Positions 39,701 through 48,046 are shown, counted from the first letter of the stretch. The stretch is 64,000 bases of DNA from Candidatus Binatia bacterium (GCA_029243485.1 JAQWRY010000056.1:21842-85841); one strand, 5' to 3'. The notes: generated by a model from the letters alone, not told the origin. Made by a program: numbers and translations.

Positions 39701-39778
39701 CTAGAACCGGTAGCTGACTTCGCCGCCGAACGCGCGCCCTTCGGGCCAGTAGCGGAGTCCGGAACCGCTCTTGACGAA
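39701..39778 (-). pseudogene. C-terminal tail of a TonB-dependent receptor
   Basis: Immediately before the SDR start the minus strand reads TFVKSGSGLRYWPEGRAFGG then EVSYRF and TAG. The Tyr/Trp-Pro ... Gly-Arg-x-(F/Y)-Gly-x-x-x-x-(Y/F)-R-F-stop pattern is the last beta-strand of TonB-dependent outer-membrane receptors, which end in Phe. No more of the receptor is present: its body has been deleted up to the promoter of the divergent operon. Receptor tail and SDR start are one base apart, the spacing expected of coupled genes. Confidence 0.65.
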
Positions 39779-39805
39779 AGTGGACAGTTTTTCTATTCTG
39801 TCCAC
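39771..39805 (+). promoter_or_regulatory. Promoter with overlapping palindromic operator
   Basis: TTGACG (39771-39776) is followed after exactly 17 bases by TATTCT (39794-39799), a good sigma70-type promoter about 23 bases before the SDR start codon. A perfect 8-base inverted repeat, GTGGACAG (39780-39787) and CTGTCCAC (39798-39805), straddles the spacer and the -10 region. This is the layout of a repressor operator, and the operon's own TetR (42315) is the obvious candidate to bind it; that link is inference. Confidence 0.7.
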
Positions 39806-39821
39806 TGCGAGAGGAGAGCGT

Positions 39822-40565
39822 ATGGGCAAGTTGGACGGCAAGAAGGCGCTCGTGACCGGGGCATCCCGAGGGATCGGGAAGGGAATCGCGCTCGCGCTGG
39901 CGGAGGCCGGCGCGGACGTTGCGATTGGCTACCGTCGAGAGAAGGACGCTGCCGAGGCGGTCGTCGGGGCGATCGAAGGTCTGGGTCGCCGCGGTGCCGC
40001 CTTTGCCGCGGACGTTCGTGAGTACGGCGCGGTCGAGGCGATGGTGAACAACGCACGGAAGGTGCTCGGTGGTCTCGACATCGTCGTCGCCAACGCGGGT
40101 GTGCCGACGCGCTTCGAATCCACGCACGAAGTCGATCCTGGCTATTGGGATCGGGTGATCCAGATCGATCTCTACGGGGTCTTTCACACGTTGCGCGCTG
40201 CGCTGCCGCACATGCGCGAGCAACGCGACGGCGTCTTGCTCCCGGTTTCATCCGTCGCCGCGGATGCGTGCGGTCCGAAGGGCGCGGCGTACAACGCGGC
40301 CAAGGCGGGCGTGAACGCTCTTGCGAAGACCGTCTCTCGCGAGAACGCCCGTCGGAACGTTCGCTGCAACGTGATCGCCCCCGGTCTGATTCAGACCGAT
40401 ATCTCCGACGGCATGCAGGAATTCCACGGCGATCTGGAGAAGACGATCCCGCTCGGGCGTATCGGTACGGTCGAAGAGGTGGGCGCGATGGCGGTCTATC
40501 TCTCGTCTAAGGATGCAGAGTGGATCACGGGCAAGGTCTTCCGCATCGACGGCGGCGCCTGGTAG
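39822..40565 (+). CDS. SDR family oxidoreductase (FabG-like), first gene of operon
   Basis: A 247-residue classical SDR with KALVTGASRGIGKG, DIVVANAGVPTRFES, catalytic Ser in VSSVAADACG, YNAAKAGVNAL (Tyr-x-x-x-Lys) and the C-terminal TGKVFRIDGGAW. ATG 39822 is preceded by GAGGAG and lies just after the promoter/operator. The gene opens a run of eight co-directed genes ending at 45677 with small gaps or overlaps. Its substrate is presumably a hydroxyacyl or cyclic alcohol intermediate of the pathway encoded there. Confidence 0.9.
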   Translation: MGKLDGKKALVTGASRGIGKGIALALAEAGADVAIGYRREKDAAEAVVGAIEGLGRRGAAFAADVREYGAVEAMVNNARKVLGGLDIVVANAGVPTRFESTHEVDPGYWDRVIQIDLYGVFHTLRAALPHMREQRDGVLLPVSSVAADACGPKGAAYNAAKAGVNALAKTVSRENARRNVRCNVIAPGLIQTDISDGMQEFHGDLEKTIPLGRIGTVEEVGAMAVYLSSKDAEWITGKVFRIDGGAW

Positions 40566-40583
40566 GGCGCGAGGAGGCCGATC

Positions 40584-42311
40584 ATGTTCGACCTGGTCAT
40601 TCGCAACGGTATGCTGATCGATGGGCGACGTACGCCACGCTACCGCGCCGACGTAGGCGTGCGCGATGGCCGCGTCGCTTCGGTCGGGAAGATTCCAAAG
40701 GGGCAGGCCCACCGCGAGATCGACGCCGAGGGACTCATCGTGGCCCCGGGCGTCGTCGATCTCCACACCCACTACGACAGCCAGGTCTACTGGGATCCAT
40801 GGTGCTCGATCTCGGGCTGGCACGGGGTCACGACCGTCGTCGTCGGGAACTGCGGCTTTGGGTTCGCGCCGGTCCGTCCGGAGGCCCGAGAGCGCGCCAT
40901 GCTCACGATGTCCCGCAACGAGGCGGTCCCGTTGGAATGCATGCAAGAAGGCATGCCCTGGGATTGGACGACGTATCCGGAGTTCCTCGACAGCCTCGAG
41001 CGGACACCCAAGGGAGTGAACGTCGGCTCCTACGTCGGGCTGAGCCCGCTGCTGGTCTGGCTGACGGGGTCGGTCGAGGATGCGAAGGGGCGCCGGCTTT
41101 CCGGCCCCGAGAAGGCCGAGGGGGAACGTCTTCTCCGTGAGGCGATGGACGCGGGTGCCTGCGGCTGGTCCGCCCAGCTCATCGGCCCCGACACCATCCA
41201 GCGCGACTTCGACGGCACGCCGATGATCACGGACCTGCTGCACGAAGAGGACATTCGGTTCTTCGCGCGTGCGCTCGGTGAGATCGGTCGGGGTACCATT
41301 CAGATGATCGGCGTGCCGAAGATCGCGAACCTGCTGGCGAGTGAGTCGGGCCGACCCGTGATCTTCAACGTGCTCGCGGCCCGGACCGACCAACACGGAG
41401 CGCCGGCGGAGTCTCACGAGATCCTGATCAAGTGGCTCGAGAAGGCGAACCGCCAGGGCAGACGGATCATCGCGCAGTCGGTCACGTGCGCGATCGACTA
41501 CCAATTCACTCTCGAGGATTGGAACCTGTTCGACACGTCGCCACTCTGGCGGGAGCTGACCATGGGGACGCTCGCGGAGAAGATGGAGAAGATGCGCGAT
41601 CCGGCCCGTCGTGCGGCCCTGCAAGCGGAGTGGGAGGCCGGAGACGCGCCGCTCGCGGGTGGTGGAACCGAGAAGCTGGAGGTACGCCTCGGTGTCTCGC
41701 TCGAAGATCTGGTGCTCGCGTACGTGACGGGCGACGACCCGGCGGTGACGAAGTGGGAAGGCCATACGGTGGGCGAGATCGCCGCCGGCACGAACGTACA
41801 TCCGATCGACGCCTTCCTGGATATGTCTCTCTCCTGCGATCTCGGCGCCGGTTGGCAAACCGTCCCTCGAGAGATCGATCCGACGGCGATGCGCGAGATC
41901 GCGAACTGCCCGTATGCGGTTCCGGGTCTCTCCGACGGAGGCGCTCACACGAAGTTCCTCACGACCGGAACCTATCCGACCGAGTTCCTCGCGACGTGGG
42001 TCCGCGATCATGAGGTGATGGATCTGGAAGAGGCGCACTGGCGTCTCTCGGCGTACTCCGCACAGGCGGCCGGAATCACCGACCGCGGGGTGATCGCAGA
42101 AGGGATGCCGGCCGACATCGTGGTCTACGACCTGGACGCCCTCGAGCTTCTTCCGGCGGAGCGTGTCTTCGATTGGCCGGGTGGGGCCTGGCGCCTTGAT
42201 CGCCGGGCGCGGGGGTGGAAGTGGACCGTGGTGAACGGCGAGGTCACGTTCGAAGACGGGGAGTGCACGAAGGCCACGCCGGGCCGGTTGCTCCGGCACG
42301 GGAGGGCCTGA
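40584..42311 (+). CDS. N-acyl-D-amino-acid deacylase-like amidohydrolase
   Basis: A 575-residue metal-dependent hydrolase of the D-aminoacylase branch. FDLVIRNGMLIDG starts the small beta domain; the metal motif APGVVDLHTHYDSQVYWDP opens the barrel, VVVGNCGFGFAPVRP is the D-aminoacylase/allantoinase-like signature, VPGLSDGGAHTKFL carries the late Asp, and the end GVIAEGMPADIVVYDLDAL completes the beta domain. Known members cleave N-acyl-D-amino acids, but many relatives in catabolic clusters have unknown cyclic amide or ester substrates. It is second in the operon, 18 bases after the SDR. Confidence 0.88.
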   Translation: MFDLVIRNGMLIDGRRTPRYRADVGVRDGRVASVGKIPKGQAHREIDAEGLIVAPGVVDLHTHYDSQVYWDPWCSISGWHGVTTVVVGNCGFGFAPVRPEARERAMLTMSRNEAVPLECMQEGMPWDWTTYPEFLDSLERTPKGVNVGSYVGLSPLLVWLTGSVEDAKGRRLSGPEKAEGERLLREAMDAGACGWSAQLIGPDTIQRDFDGTPMITDLLHEEDIRFFARALGEIGRGTIQMIGVPKIANLLASESGRPVIFNVLAARTDQHGAPAESHEILIKWLEKANRQGRRIIAQSVTCAIDYQFTLEDWNLFDTSPLWRELTMGTLAEKMEKMRDPARRAALQAEWEAGDAPLAGGGTEKLEVRLGVSLEDLVLAYVTGDDPAVTKWEGHTVGEIAAGTNVHPIDAFLDMSLSCDLGAGWQTVPREIDPTAMREIANCPYAVPGLSDGGAHTKFLTTGTYPTEFLATWVRDHEVMDLEEAHWRLSAYSAQAAGITDRGVIAEGMPADIVVYDLDALELLPAERVFDWPGGAWRLDRRARGWKWTVVNGEVTFEDGECTKATPGRLLRHGRA

Positions 42312-42314
42312 GTC

Positions 42315-42941
42315 GTGGACGAGTCCGAGGTGGCGATCATCGATGCGGCCGAATGCTGCTTCGAGAAGTTCGGCGTCGCGAAGACGTCGATGTCGCACGT
42401 GGCCGCGGAGGCCGCGATCTCCCGGACGACGCTGTACAAGCGCTTCTCGAAGATCGAGGACGTGTTGCAGGCCGTTTTCGTTCGAGAGTTCGATCGCTTC
42501 GAGCGCCGCCTCGCGAAGAGCCTCTCCGCGCTGTCGAATCCGGCGGAACGACTTGCCGCGGTCGTCGTCGCGACCGCCGAGAACGTTCCCGAGAACGCCG
42601 GGATCGCTCGCCTGGTGGAAGGGCGCCGAAGCCGAGCTGAAGCACGTGCCCTGGCGGTCGGCCGCAGTGCTTTGAGCGACCGAGTCGAGACGATGATCAG
42701 CAAACCACTCGATGATCTCGCCGCACTCGGGCGTCTGCACGCGGACCTGGACAGGCCGGAAGTCATCGAGTGGGTTCGCCGGCTCGTGCTGGCGTTGGCC
42801 GTGGCGCCGCAGCCGGGCCGTCGTTCTCTGCGCGCGCGTCGTTGCCACGTCGAGAAGTTCTTGATCCCCAGTATTTGCAAACCACAATCGCCATCGTCCC
42901 ATGGTAAACGCCGGCGGAGCCCGGCCGAAGGGAGAACATGA
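42315..42941 (+). CDS. TetR family transcriptional regulator
   Basis: A 208-residue regulator. The N-terminal helix-turn-helix is standard: IIDAAECCFEKFGVAKTSMS then HVAAEAAISRTTLYKRFSKI. The ligand domain is helical and variable. The last ~20 residues (PQSPSSHGKRRRSPAEGRT) look unlike a TetR end and may reflect a small frame slip near 42890. GTG 42315 comes three bases after the amidohydrolase stop, and the next gene overlaps the TetR stop by ATGA. Being inside the operon, it probably controls the palindromic promoter at 39771-39805. Confidence 0.88.
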   Translation: MDESEVAIIDAAECCFEKFGVAKTSMSHVAAEAAISRTTLYKRFSKIEDVLQAVFVREFDRFERRLAKSLSALSNPAERLAAVVVATAENVPENAGIARLVEGRRSRAEARALAVGRSALSDRVETMISKPLDDLAALGRLHADLDRPEVIEWVRRLVLALAVAPQPGRRSLRARRCHVEKFLIPSICKPQSPSSHGKRRRSPAEGRT

Positions 42942-43396
42942 TGGGAAGTCCGAAAACAGCGCTCGACCTAGATGCGCAGAAGGTCCACGAGATCTTCTCG
43001 ATGTGGGACAAGTACGTGCCGACCGTCGAGGAACTCCGGGAGTGGTTCACCGATGATCTGGTGTTCGAGGATCCGTTGCAGCGCACCGAAGGCATTGTCG
43101 AGTACCGCGAGATGAACGAGCGGCTCCTCAAGAAGAACCACGACCTCAAGATCCAGATGGAGGCCGCCGCTCAGACCGGTCTGCACATCATGTTCACGTT
43201 CTCGCTCAGCATGGCGCCGAGCCCGAAGCGTCCACAGACGCGGATCTACAACACGGGGATGACGTACGTGCGTCTCAATGACGAAGGCAAGATTGAGTAC
43301 CACCGCGATTTCTGGGACTTCAATACGATGTTCCTGTCGGCGTTCCCCAAGGGCGCCCAGGAGTTTTACAAGAAGATGGTGAAGAAGCTCGGCTGA
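42938..43396 (+). CDS. SnoaL-like / NTF2-fold protein
   Basis: A 152-residue NTF2-like protein. The helix-helix opening (AQKVHEIFSMWDKYVPTVEE), LREWFTDDLVFEDPLQRTEG and IEYHRDFWDFNTMFLSAFP show the cone-shaped fold used by SnoaL-type cyclases, ketosteroid-isomerase-like enzymes and limonene-epoxide hydrolase. The start overlaps the TetR stop (ATGA). A second NTF2-fold gene follows with a TGATG overlap, so the pair could form a heteromer. Catalytic residues cannot be assigned with certainty. Confidence 0.8.
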   Translation: MMGSPKTALDLDAQKVHEIFSMWDKYVPTVEELREWFTDDLVFEDPLQRTEGIVEYREMNERLLKKNHDLKIQMEAAAQTGLHIMFTFSLSMAPSPKRPQTRIYNTGMTYVRLNDEGKIEYHRDFWDFNTMFLSAFPKGAQEFYKKMVKKLG

Positions 43397-43797
43397 TGGC
43401 GAAATCCAACAGCGACTTGATGCGCGAGAATCTCGCGGGCTTTGACCGGTTCGACTACGAGTTCGTGGCGAGCGGGTACGCGGACGATGGGGTGCTCCAT
43501 TTCGTCCAGCGGAAACCGATTCAGGGTCGGGCCGAGATCCTGGCGTTCTTCACGCGTCAGTTCGAGCCGATTACGAATACGCGGATTGAGATCAAGAACG
43601 TGGTCGAGTCGGGAAACCTCGTCATGGTCGAGCGGATCGACCACTACGAGTACAAGGGCATCCCGATCTCGTGCCCGGTCGCGAACGCGGCCGAGTTCGG
43701 GGATGGGAAGATCAAGGTCTGGCGCGAGTACTTCGACCAGCAGTTCGCCGTGAAGCTGGTTCAAAAGGGCATGGAGTCCCGGAAGCAAGGAGGCTGA
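43396..43797 (+). CDS. Second SnoaL/limonene-epoxide-hydrolase-like protein
   Basis: A 133-residue NTF2-fold protein. The order of segments FDRFDYEFVASGYADDGVLH, GRAEILAFFTRQFEP, NLVMVERIDHYEYKG, EFGDGKIKVWREYFD matches the limonene-1,2-epoxide hydrolase / SnoaL group. The ...VWREYFD strand supplies the Arg and Asp that act in epoxide hydrolase members. The gene overlaps the preceding stop (TGATG) and the enoyl-CoA hydratase follows one base after its stop, so translation is tightly linked. Confidence 0.82.
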   Translation: MAKSNSDLMRENLAGFDRFDYEFVASGYADDGVLHFVQRKPIQGRAEILAFFTRQFEPITNTRIEIKNVVESGNLVMVERIDHYEYKGIPISCPVANAAEFGDGKIKVWREYFDQQFAVKLVQKGMESRKQGG

Positions 43798-43798
43798 C

Positions 43799-44644
43799 GT
43801 GGCCGACTACGAGTACATCCTGGTCGACGATCCGCGACCGCAAGTACGTAGGATCACCCTCAATCGGCCGAAGAAGCGCAACGCGCTTTCGAACCCGCTG
43901 CGGGGAGAGCTCTTCCATGCGTTGTACGAGGCCGATGCTTCGAAGGACGTGCACGTCACGATTCTGCGCGGGGCCGGCAAGTGCTTCTCCTCCGGCTACG
44001 ACCTGTCCTCGGATCAGACCGGCGAGTTGCCGTTCGAGAGCGCGATGGGAGACGGCTTCTGGCCGCGCCACGTCGTCGACGGTGCGTTCCGGATCTGGGA
44101 CCTCGCGAAGCCCGTCATCGCGCAGGTGCACGGGTATTGCCTGGCCGGTGGGTCGGAACTCATGGCGTCCTGCGATCTCGCGTACGTCGGCGAGAGCGCG
44201 CAGATCGGCTACCCGCCCGTCCGGATGATGAGCCCGCCGGACAACCAGTTCCACCCGTGGATGGCCGGCATGCGAAACGCGATGGAACTCATGCTGACCG
44301 GCGATGGTGTCGACGGCCACGAGGCGGTGCGGATGGGGCTCGCGAATCGTTGCTATCCCGACGACGAACTCGAGGACCGCGTGCTCGAGAAGGCGGAGCG
44401 GATCTCCAAGATTCCGCCCGATCTTCAGCAACTCAACAAACGCAGCGTGCACCGCGCCATGGAGATCATGGGTATGCGCGCCGCGATTCGTTCGGGGACA
44501 GAGATCCAGGCCATGGGCTTCCACCAGAAGTCCGCGCGCGCCTACTTGAGGAAGCTCTCCGAGGGCGTGAGCCAGGCGCTCAGCGAACGCGACAAGCCGT
44601 TCGGAGATTTCCGAACGAAGAAGGACGAGGACCCGAAGGCCTGA
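43799..44644 (+). CDS. Enoyl-CoA hydratase/isomerase family protein
   Basis: A 281-residue crotonase-fold enzyme. ITLNRPKKRNALS, the oxyanion segment GKCFSSGYDLSSDQTG, VIAQVHGYCLAGGSELMASC (second oxyanion loop) and the C-terminal helices are clear. The usual hydratase glutamates are not both obvious (GYPPVRMMSPPDNQ), so an isomerase or other crotonase reaction is possible. GTG 43799 lies one base after the previous stop. It implies that the operon's substrate is handled as a CoA thioester. Confidence 0.87.
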   Translation: MADYEYILVDDPRPQVRRITLNRPKKRNALSNPLRGELFHALYEADASKDVHVTILRGAGKCFSSGYDLSSDQTGELPFESAMGDGFWPRHVVDGAFRIWDLAKPVIAQVHGYCLAGGSELMASCDLAYVGESAQIGYPPVRMMSPPDNQFHPWMAGMRNAMELMLTGDGVDGHEAVRMGLANRCYPDDELEDRVLEKAERISKIPPDLQQLNKRSVHRAMEIMGMRAAIRSGTEIQAMGFHQKSARAYLRKLSEGVSQALSERDKPFGDFRTKKDEDPKA

Positions 44645-44679
44645 CGCCCCGGGGTGGCCTCGCCGTAGGAGGAGATCGA

Positions 44680-45243
44680 ATGAGGGAGAACGAGCAGGAT
44701 CCGGTTCGCGCGCTGGTGTTGGCGTGGGTCGGCAAGTCCTTGAGCAAGTTCGGGCCCGCGGTGGCGCCCGATGAGGTCAACGTGCCGATGATCCGGCACT
44801 GGGTCGATGCGCTCGACGACCGGAACCCGGTCTATCTCGATGCGGAGCGCGCGCAGAGCCGTTTCGGCGGCGTGGTCGCTCCGCCGGCGATGCTCCAGAC
44901 CTGGACCATGGGTCGGCCGAAGATCGAGGGGATCGCCGAGCGCGGCGGGGCACCCGATGAGATCGATCCACAGAACCCGATCCGTCTCCTCGACGACGCG
45001 GGCTACATCGCGACGCTCGCAACGAACTCTGAACTCGAGTTCGTACGCTATCTGCACCCGGGCGATCTCCTGACGTCCGATACGATCCTCGAGTCCATCT
45101 CGGAGCGCAAGACGACCGGGATTGGGCAGGGGTACTTCATCACGTGGGTGACGACGTATGCCGATCAGAAGGGCGAAGTCGTCGGGCGGCAGATGTTTCG
45201 GATCCTGAAGTTCGTGCCGACGGGCATGGAGGCGAGTTCATGA
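44680..45243 (+). CDS. MaoC N-terminal-type (FAS1-like) dehydratase
   Basis: A 187-residue hot-dog-fold protein starting at ATG 44680 after AGGAGG. EVNVPMIRHWVDALDDRNPV and FGGVVAPPAMLQTWTM are typical of the N-terminal half of bacterial MaoC/FAS1-like dehydratases. LHPGDLLTSDTILESISERK and GYFITWVTTYADQKGEVVG continue the fold. It overlaps the next gene by ATGA; the pair probably makes a heterodimeric enoyl-CoA hydratase, as known for split MaoC proteins such as ChsH1/ChsH2 in steroid side-chain breakdown. Confidence 0.85.
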   Translation: MRENEQDPVRALVLAWVGKSLSKFGPAVAPDEVNVPMIRHWVDALDDRNPVYLDAERAQSRFGGVVAPPAMLQTWTMGRPKIEGIAERGGAPDEIDPQNPIRLLDDAGYIATLATNSELEFVRYLHPGDLLTSDTILESISERKTTGIGQGYFITWVTTYADQKGEVVGRQMFRILKFVPTGMEASS

Positions 45244-45677
45244 AGCAATTCAACGAGGTCCGCGTCGGAGAAGAAGTGCCGACGTTCGATCTGAATCTCA
45301 CGTCTACGATGGTCGTCGCCGGTGCGATCGCGTCCCGCGACTTCATGCCGGTGCATCACGACTCCGCGTACGCCCAGTCGCAGGGCGCACCGGACCTGTT
45401 CATGAACATCCTCACCACCAACGGGTACATCTCTCGGTTCGTCACCGATTGGGCCGGGCCCGACGCGATGGTGCGCAAGATCGCGATCCGACTGGGTGGG
45501 CCGGCTGTCCCTGGCCAGGTTCTTCGCTTCACCGGGCACGTCGCGGGCGCGCGGGCGGAAGGGGGAGAGGGCGTGGTCGAGGTGGCGGTGCGCGCGGCGA
45601 ACGACATCGGCGATCACGCAACCGGGACCGTCACGTTGTCGTTGCCGCTCGGTCAGGGGTCAGGGGCTCGGGACTAG
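45240..45677 (+). CDS. MaoC-like hydratase
   Basis: A 145-residue MaoC-domain protein. The hydratase 2 motif appears as SRDFMPVHHDSAYAQ (Asp and His of the active site), followed by LFMNILTTNGYISRFVTDWA and GQVLRFTGHVAGARAEG. ATG 45240 overlaps the previous stop (ATGA). As last gene of the operon it likely partners the preceding MaoC-type protein. Its 3' end meets the FkbM relic tail to tail. Confidence 0.87.
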   Translation: MKQFNEVRVGEEVPTFDLNLTSTMVVAGAIASRDFMPVHHDSAYAQSQGAPDLFMNILTTNGYISRFVTDWAGPDAMVRKIAIRLGGPAVPGQVLRFTGHVAGARAEGGEGVVEVAVRAANDIGDHATGTVTLSLPLGQGSGARD

Positions 45678-46278
45678 GGGCTCGGCGGTTGCGCCGGCTT
45701 CGGTACGCGGTTCCTCAGTTCCTCGACGTCGACCTGGTCGTGCTCCTCGGCGGCCGGGCATGCGTCGGCAATCTTCTCGCGGTCTGCATGGTGCGCCATC
45801 GACCGCTGGCGAAAGACGTCATCGACGATCTGCGTGGCAAGCGGCGAGCGCCTGGATGGTTTCCTCTGGACCGCCGCAGCGAACTCGAGCGCGACCACGG
45901 CGCTTTCGTTGCGTTGCAGGGTCTCCTTCATGCCGGCGACAATGCCCGCTTCGGCGCCCTGCGTGTCGACCTTAAACTAGTCCACCCGTTCTCCTCCACG
46001 TTGCGCTGGAGGATCTCGAAGTTGAGCGGGTCGGGTTCGAAGGCGTAGACGCGCCCCGTTTCTCCGACGAGGGCCGCGGCGCGGGTCGTCTCGTATCCGA
46101 TGTTCGCACAGATATCGACGACGATATCGCCTGGGCGGACCGAGCGAACCAACCACTTCGTCTCGTTTGGCTCCCAGACCCCGAACTCGGTGATGTACGA
46201 GGCGAGCCCGCGATCCCCCGGAGCGAAGTACATGCGCAGCGGGGGTGCTCTGGGAACTCGCAACGTGGCCATCGGCAA
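45674..46278 (-). pseudogene. FkbM-family methyltransferase, internally deleted and frameshifted
   Basis: The 5' part (ATG 46278) reads RMYFAPGDRGLASYITEFGV then WEPNETKWLVRSVRPGDIVV, SAM motif DICANIGYETT and YAFEPDPLNFEILQRNVEEN. It then leaves frame near 45975. In another frame the text resumes at KVDTQGAEAGIVAGMKETL and ends VVALEFAA with a tail to 45674. Intact FkbM proteins have about 60-80 residues between these blocks, so the middle is deleted. The SAM loop also has Cys for the usual Gly (DICANIG). A frameshifted signal-like run (FLPALALIGVLGGALPAE) lies further upstream, to about 46420. Such enzymes methylate sugar or lipid hydroxyls. Confidence 0.75.
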
Positions 46279-46500
46279 TGCTGTCTGCGGGCCTGTGGCT
46301 CCGCGGGCAGGGCGCCGCCGAGCACGCCGATCAGCGCCAACGCCGGGAGGAATCGCCGGCGGAGCGAGGCGCTCTGCGGATCGACGCTCCGGGGCACGAG
46401 GACACGGGCTGGCAAGTTCTGCCCCGGCTGTCTGCGCGACAATCCTAGGGGCGCTGGAGGCCCTTCAATTCGGCCCACCGGTTTTGGTAGGTTGCGCCGC

Positions 46501-46977
46501 ATGGCTGAAGAGTTCGACTACCAGATCTGTCCCTCCTGCAAGGGTGAGTTCACCTTGGCCGTCGAGCGCTGCTCGGAATGCGACGTGGATCTCGTCGCGC
46601 CGGGCGGCGGCGCCGACGATTTTCCGCCCGCCTCTGATCTCACGTGCATCCGGGTCGCGCCCGTTCAGTGGATCGAAGCTTTGTCGGGTGCCCTGGAGCA
46701 GAGCGAAGTTCTGCACCGGGTGGAGCCCCTCACGCCGGCCGAGATCCCCGAAGGCGTCGAGGCCGTCGGCAAGGGAGAACTCTTCGGCTTGTTCGTCGAC
46801 GAGGCCGGTGTCGACCCCGCGCGCGAATTCGATCGCGCGATCGCGGCGCAGGTTCTCCCGGAGCAGGATGTGGATGCGCTCCCCGAAGGGGAGGTGGAGG
46901 CCTGTCCCGCGTGCGGTGAGGAACTCGCAGCGGACGCGGCCGAGTGTCCGGAGTGCGGACTCGCGTTCGGCGGCTGA
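46501..46977 (+). CDS. Zinc-ribbon protein with two ribbons
   Basis: A 158-residue acidic protein starting at ATG 46501. Two C-x2-C...C-x2-C zinc ribbons frame it: YQICPSCKGEFTLAVERCSE then CDVDLV at the N-terminus and EACPACGEELAADAAECPEC then GLAFGG at the C-terminus. The middle (LTCIRVAPVQWIEALSGALE) has the look of a small alpha/beta module related to putative signal-transducing DUF2007-type domains. Function unknown. Confidence 0.75.
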   Translation: MAEEFDYQICPSCKGEFTLAVERCSECDVDLVAPGGGADDFPPASDLTCIRVAPVQWIEALSGALEQSEVLHRVEPLTPAEIPEGVEAVGKGELFGLFVDEAGVDPAREFDRAIAAQVLPEQDVDALPEGEVEACPACGEELAADAAECPECGLAFGG

Positions 46978-47001
46978 CCGGCCCGCGTCGCCGGGTCCGC
47001 T

Positions 47002-48027
47002 CTAGCCGGCGACGCGTACGAGTTGCTTGCCGAAGTTCTTCCCGGTGAGCATGCCGCGGAACGCGGCCGGAGCGTTCTCGAGCCCGTCCGCAATGGTCTC
47101 GCGGTACTTCAGCTTTCCGGAGCCGATCCAGCCGGCGATCTCGTGGCTGGCGTCGAGCCACTGATCTCGCCACTCTCCGACGAGAAAGAAGCGATGCTCG
47201 GGCGGGGTTTCGAGTGCGCCGAAAACAGTGAACGGCGTCTCCAATGTGACCGGATCTTCCTGGCTGTTGTACAGTGCGACGAAGCCGCAGATTGGAACGC
47301 GTGCGCCCGGATTGAGCCGCCGCGCTACCGCGGCCGTGAGGGGGCCGCCGACGTTTTCGAAGTAGACGTCGATGCCGCCCGGGCACGCCGCTCCGAGATC
47401 GTCCTCGAGTGAGCCGGCTTTGTAGTCGACGCAGGCGTCGAACCCGAGCTCGTCCACGCAGTAGCCGCACTTCTCCGGCCCGCCGGCGACGCCCACCACG
47501 CGCAGGCCGAGGATCTTCCCGATTTGTCCGACCACCGAACCGACCGCGCCGGACGCGGCGGAGACGACGAGCGTCTCTCCGGCGCGCGGTTTCCCGACGT
47601 TCTGGAGGCCGAAGTACCCCGTTCGACCGGGCATCCCGACGACCCCGACCCACGCGGAGAGCGGAGCGAGACTCGTGTCGGCGGGAAGCAGAGCGGGGGA
47701 GTCCCCGGCCACCTTGATGAGGCTCTGCCATCCCTGGTGGGCCGTCAACGTATCGCCGATGGCCCACCGGTCGCTCTTGGATTCGACGACGACCCCCACG
47801 CTCTCGCCGGTGATGACCTCTCCGATCCGGAGCGGGTCCGCGTACGACTTCGCGTCGCGCATGCGGCCGCGCATATACGGGTCGAGTGAGAGGTAACGGA
47901 CCTCGATCAGGATCTGTCCGTCGTCGAGGTCTCGGACCTCACGCTCTTGCAACTCGAAGCAGTCGCCCGTGGGTTCGCCCGCGGGTCGTTTGGCCAATAC
48001 CCAACGTCGGTTGATTCGCGAGTTCAT
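47002..48027 (-). CDS. NADP-dependent medium-chain reductase (CurA/PTGR-like)
   Basis: A 341-residue zinc-independent medium-chain dehydrogenase/reductase. The opening INRRWVLAKRPAGEPTGDCF is diagnostic of the prostaglandin/leukotriene reductase and curcumin reductase (CurA) group. YLSLDPYMRGRMRD, LVVSAASGAVGSVVGQIGKI (cofactor) and IDVYFENVGG also fit. Members reduce the double bond of alpha,beta-unsaturated carbonyls with NADPH. The gene is 19 bases after the cyclopropane synthase gene on the same strand, so they may be co-transcribed. Confidence 0.92.
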   Translation of the reverse strand: MNSRINRRWVLAKRPAGEPTGDCFELQEREVRDLDDGQILIEVRYLSLDPYMRGRMRDAKSYADPLRIGEVITGESVGVVVESKSDRWAIGDTLTAHQGWQSLIKVAGDSPALLPADTSLAPLSAWVGVVGMPGRTGYFGLQNVGKPRAGETLVVSAASGAVGSVVGQIGKILGLRVVGVAGGPEKCGYCVDELGFDACVDYKAGSLEDDLGAACPGGIDVYFENVGGPLTAAVARRLNPGARVPICGFVALYNSQEDPVTLETPFTVFGALETPPEHRFFLVGEWRDQWLDASHEIAGWIGSGKLKYRETIADGLENAPAAFRGMLTGKNFGKQLVRVAG

Positions 48028-48046
48028 TGGAGTCCTCTGGGATCCG

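Noticed and set aside
40248..42902. Minus-strand open frame of 884 codons
   Set aside because: Antisense to the motif-complete amidohydrolase and TetR genes; composition is typical of a shadow frame.
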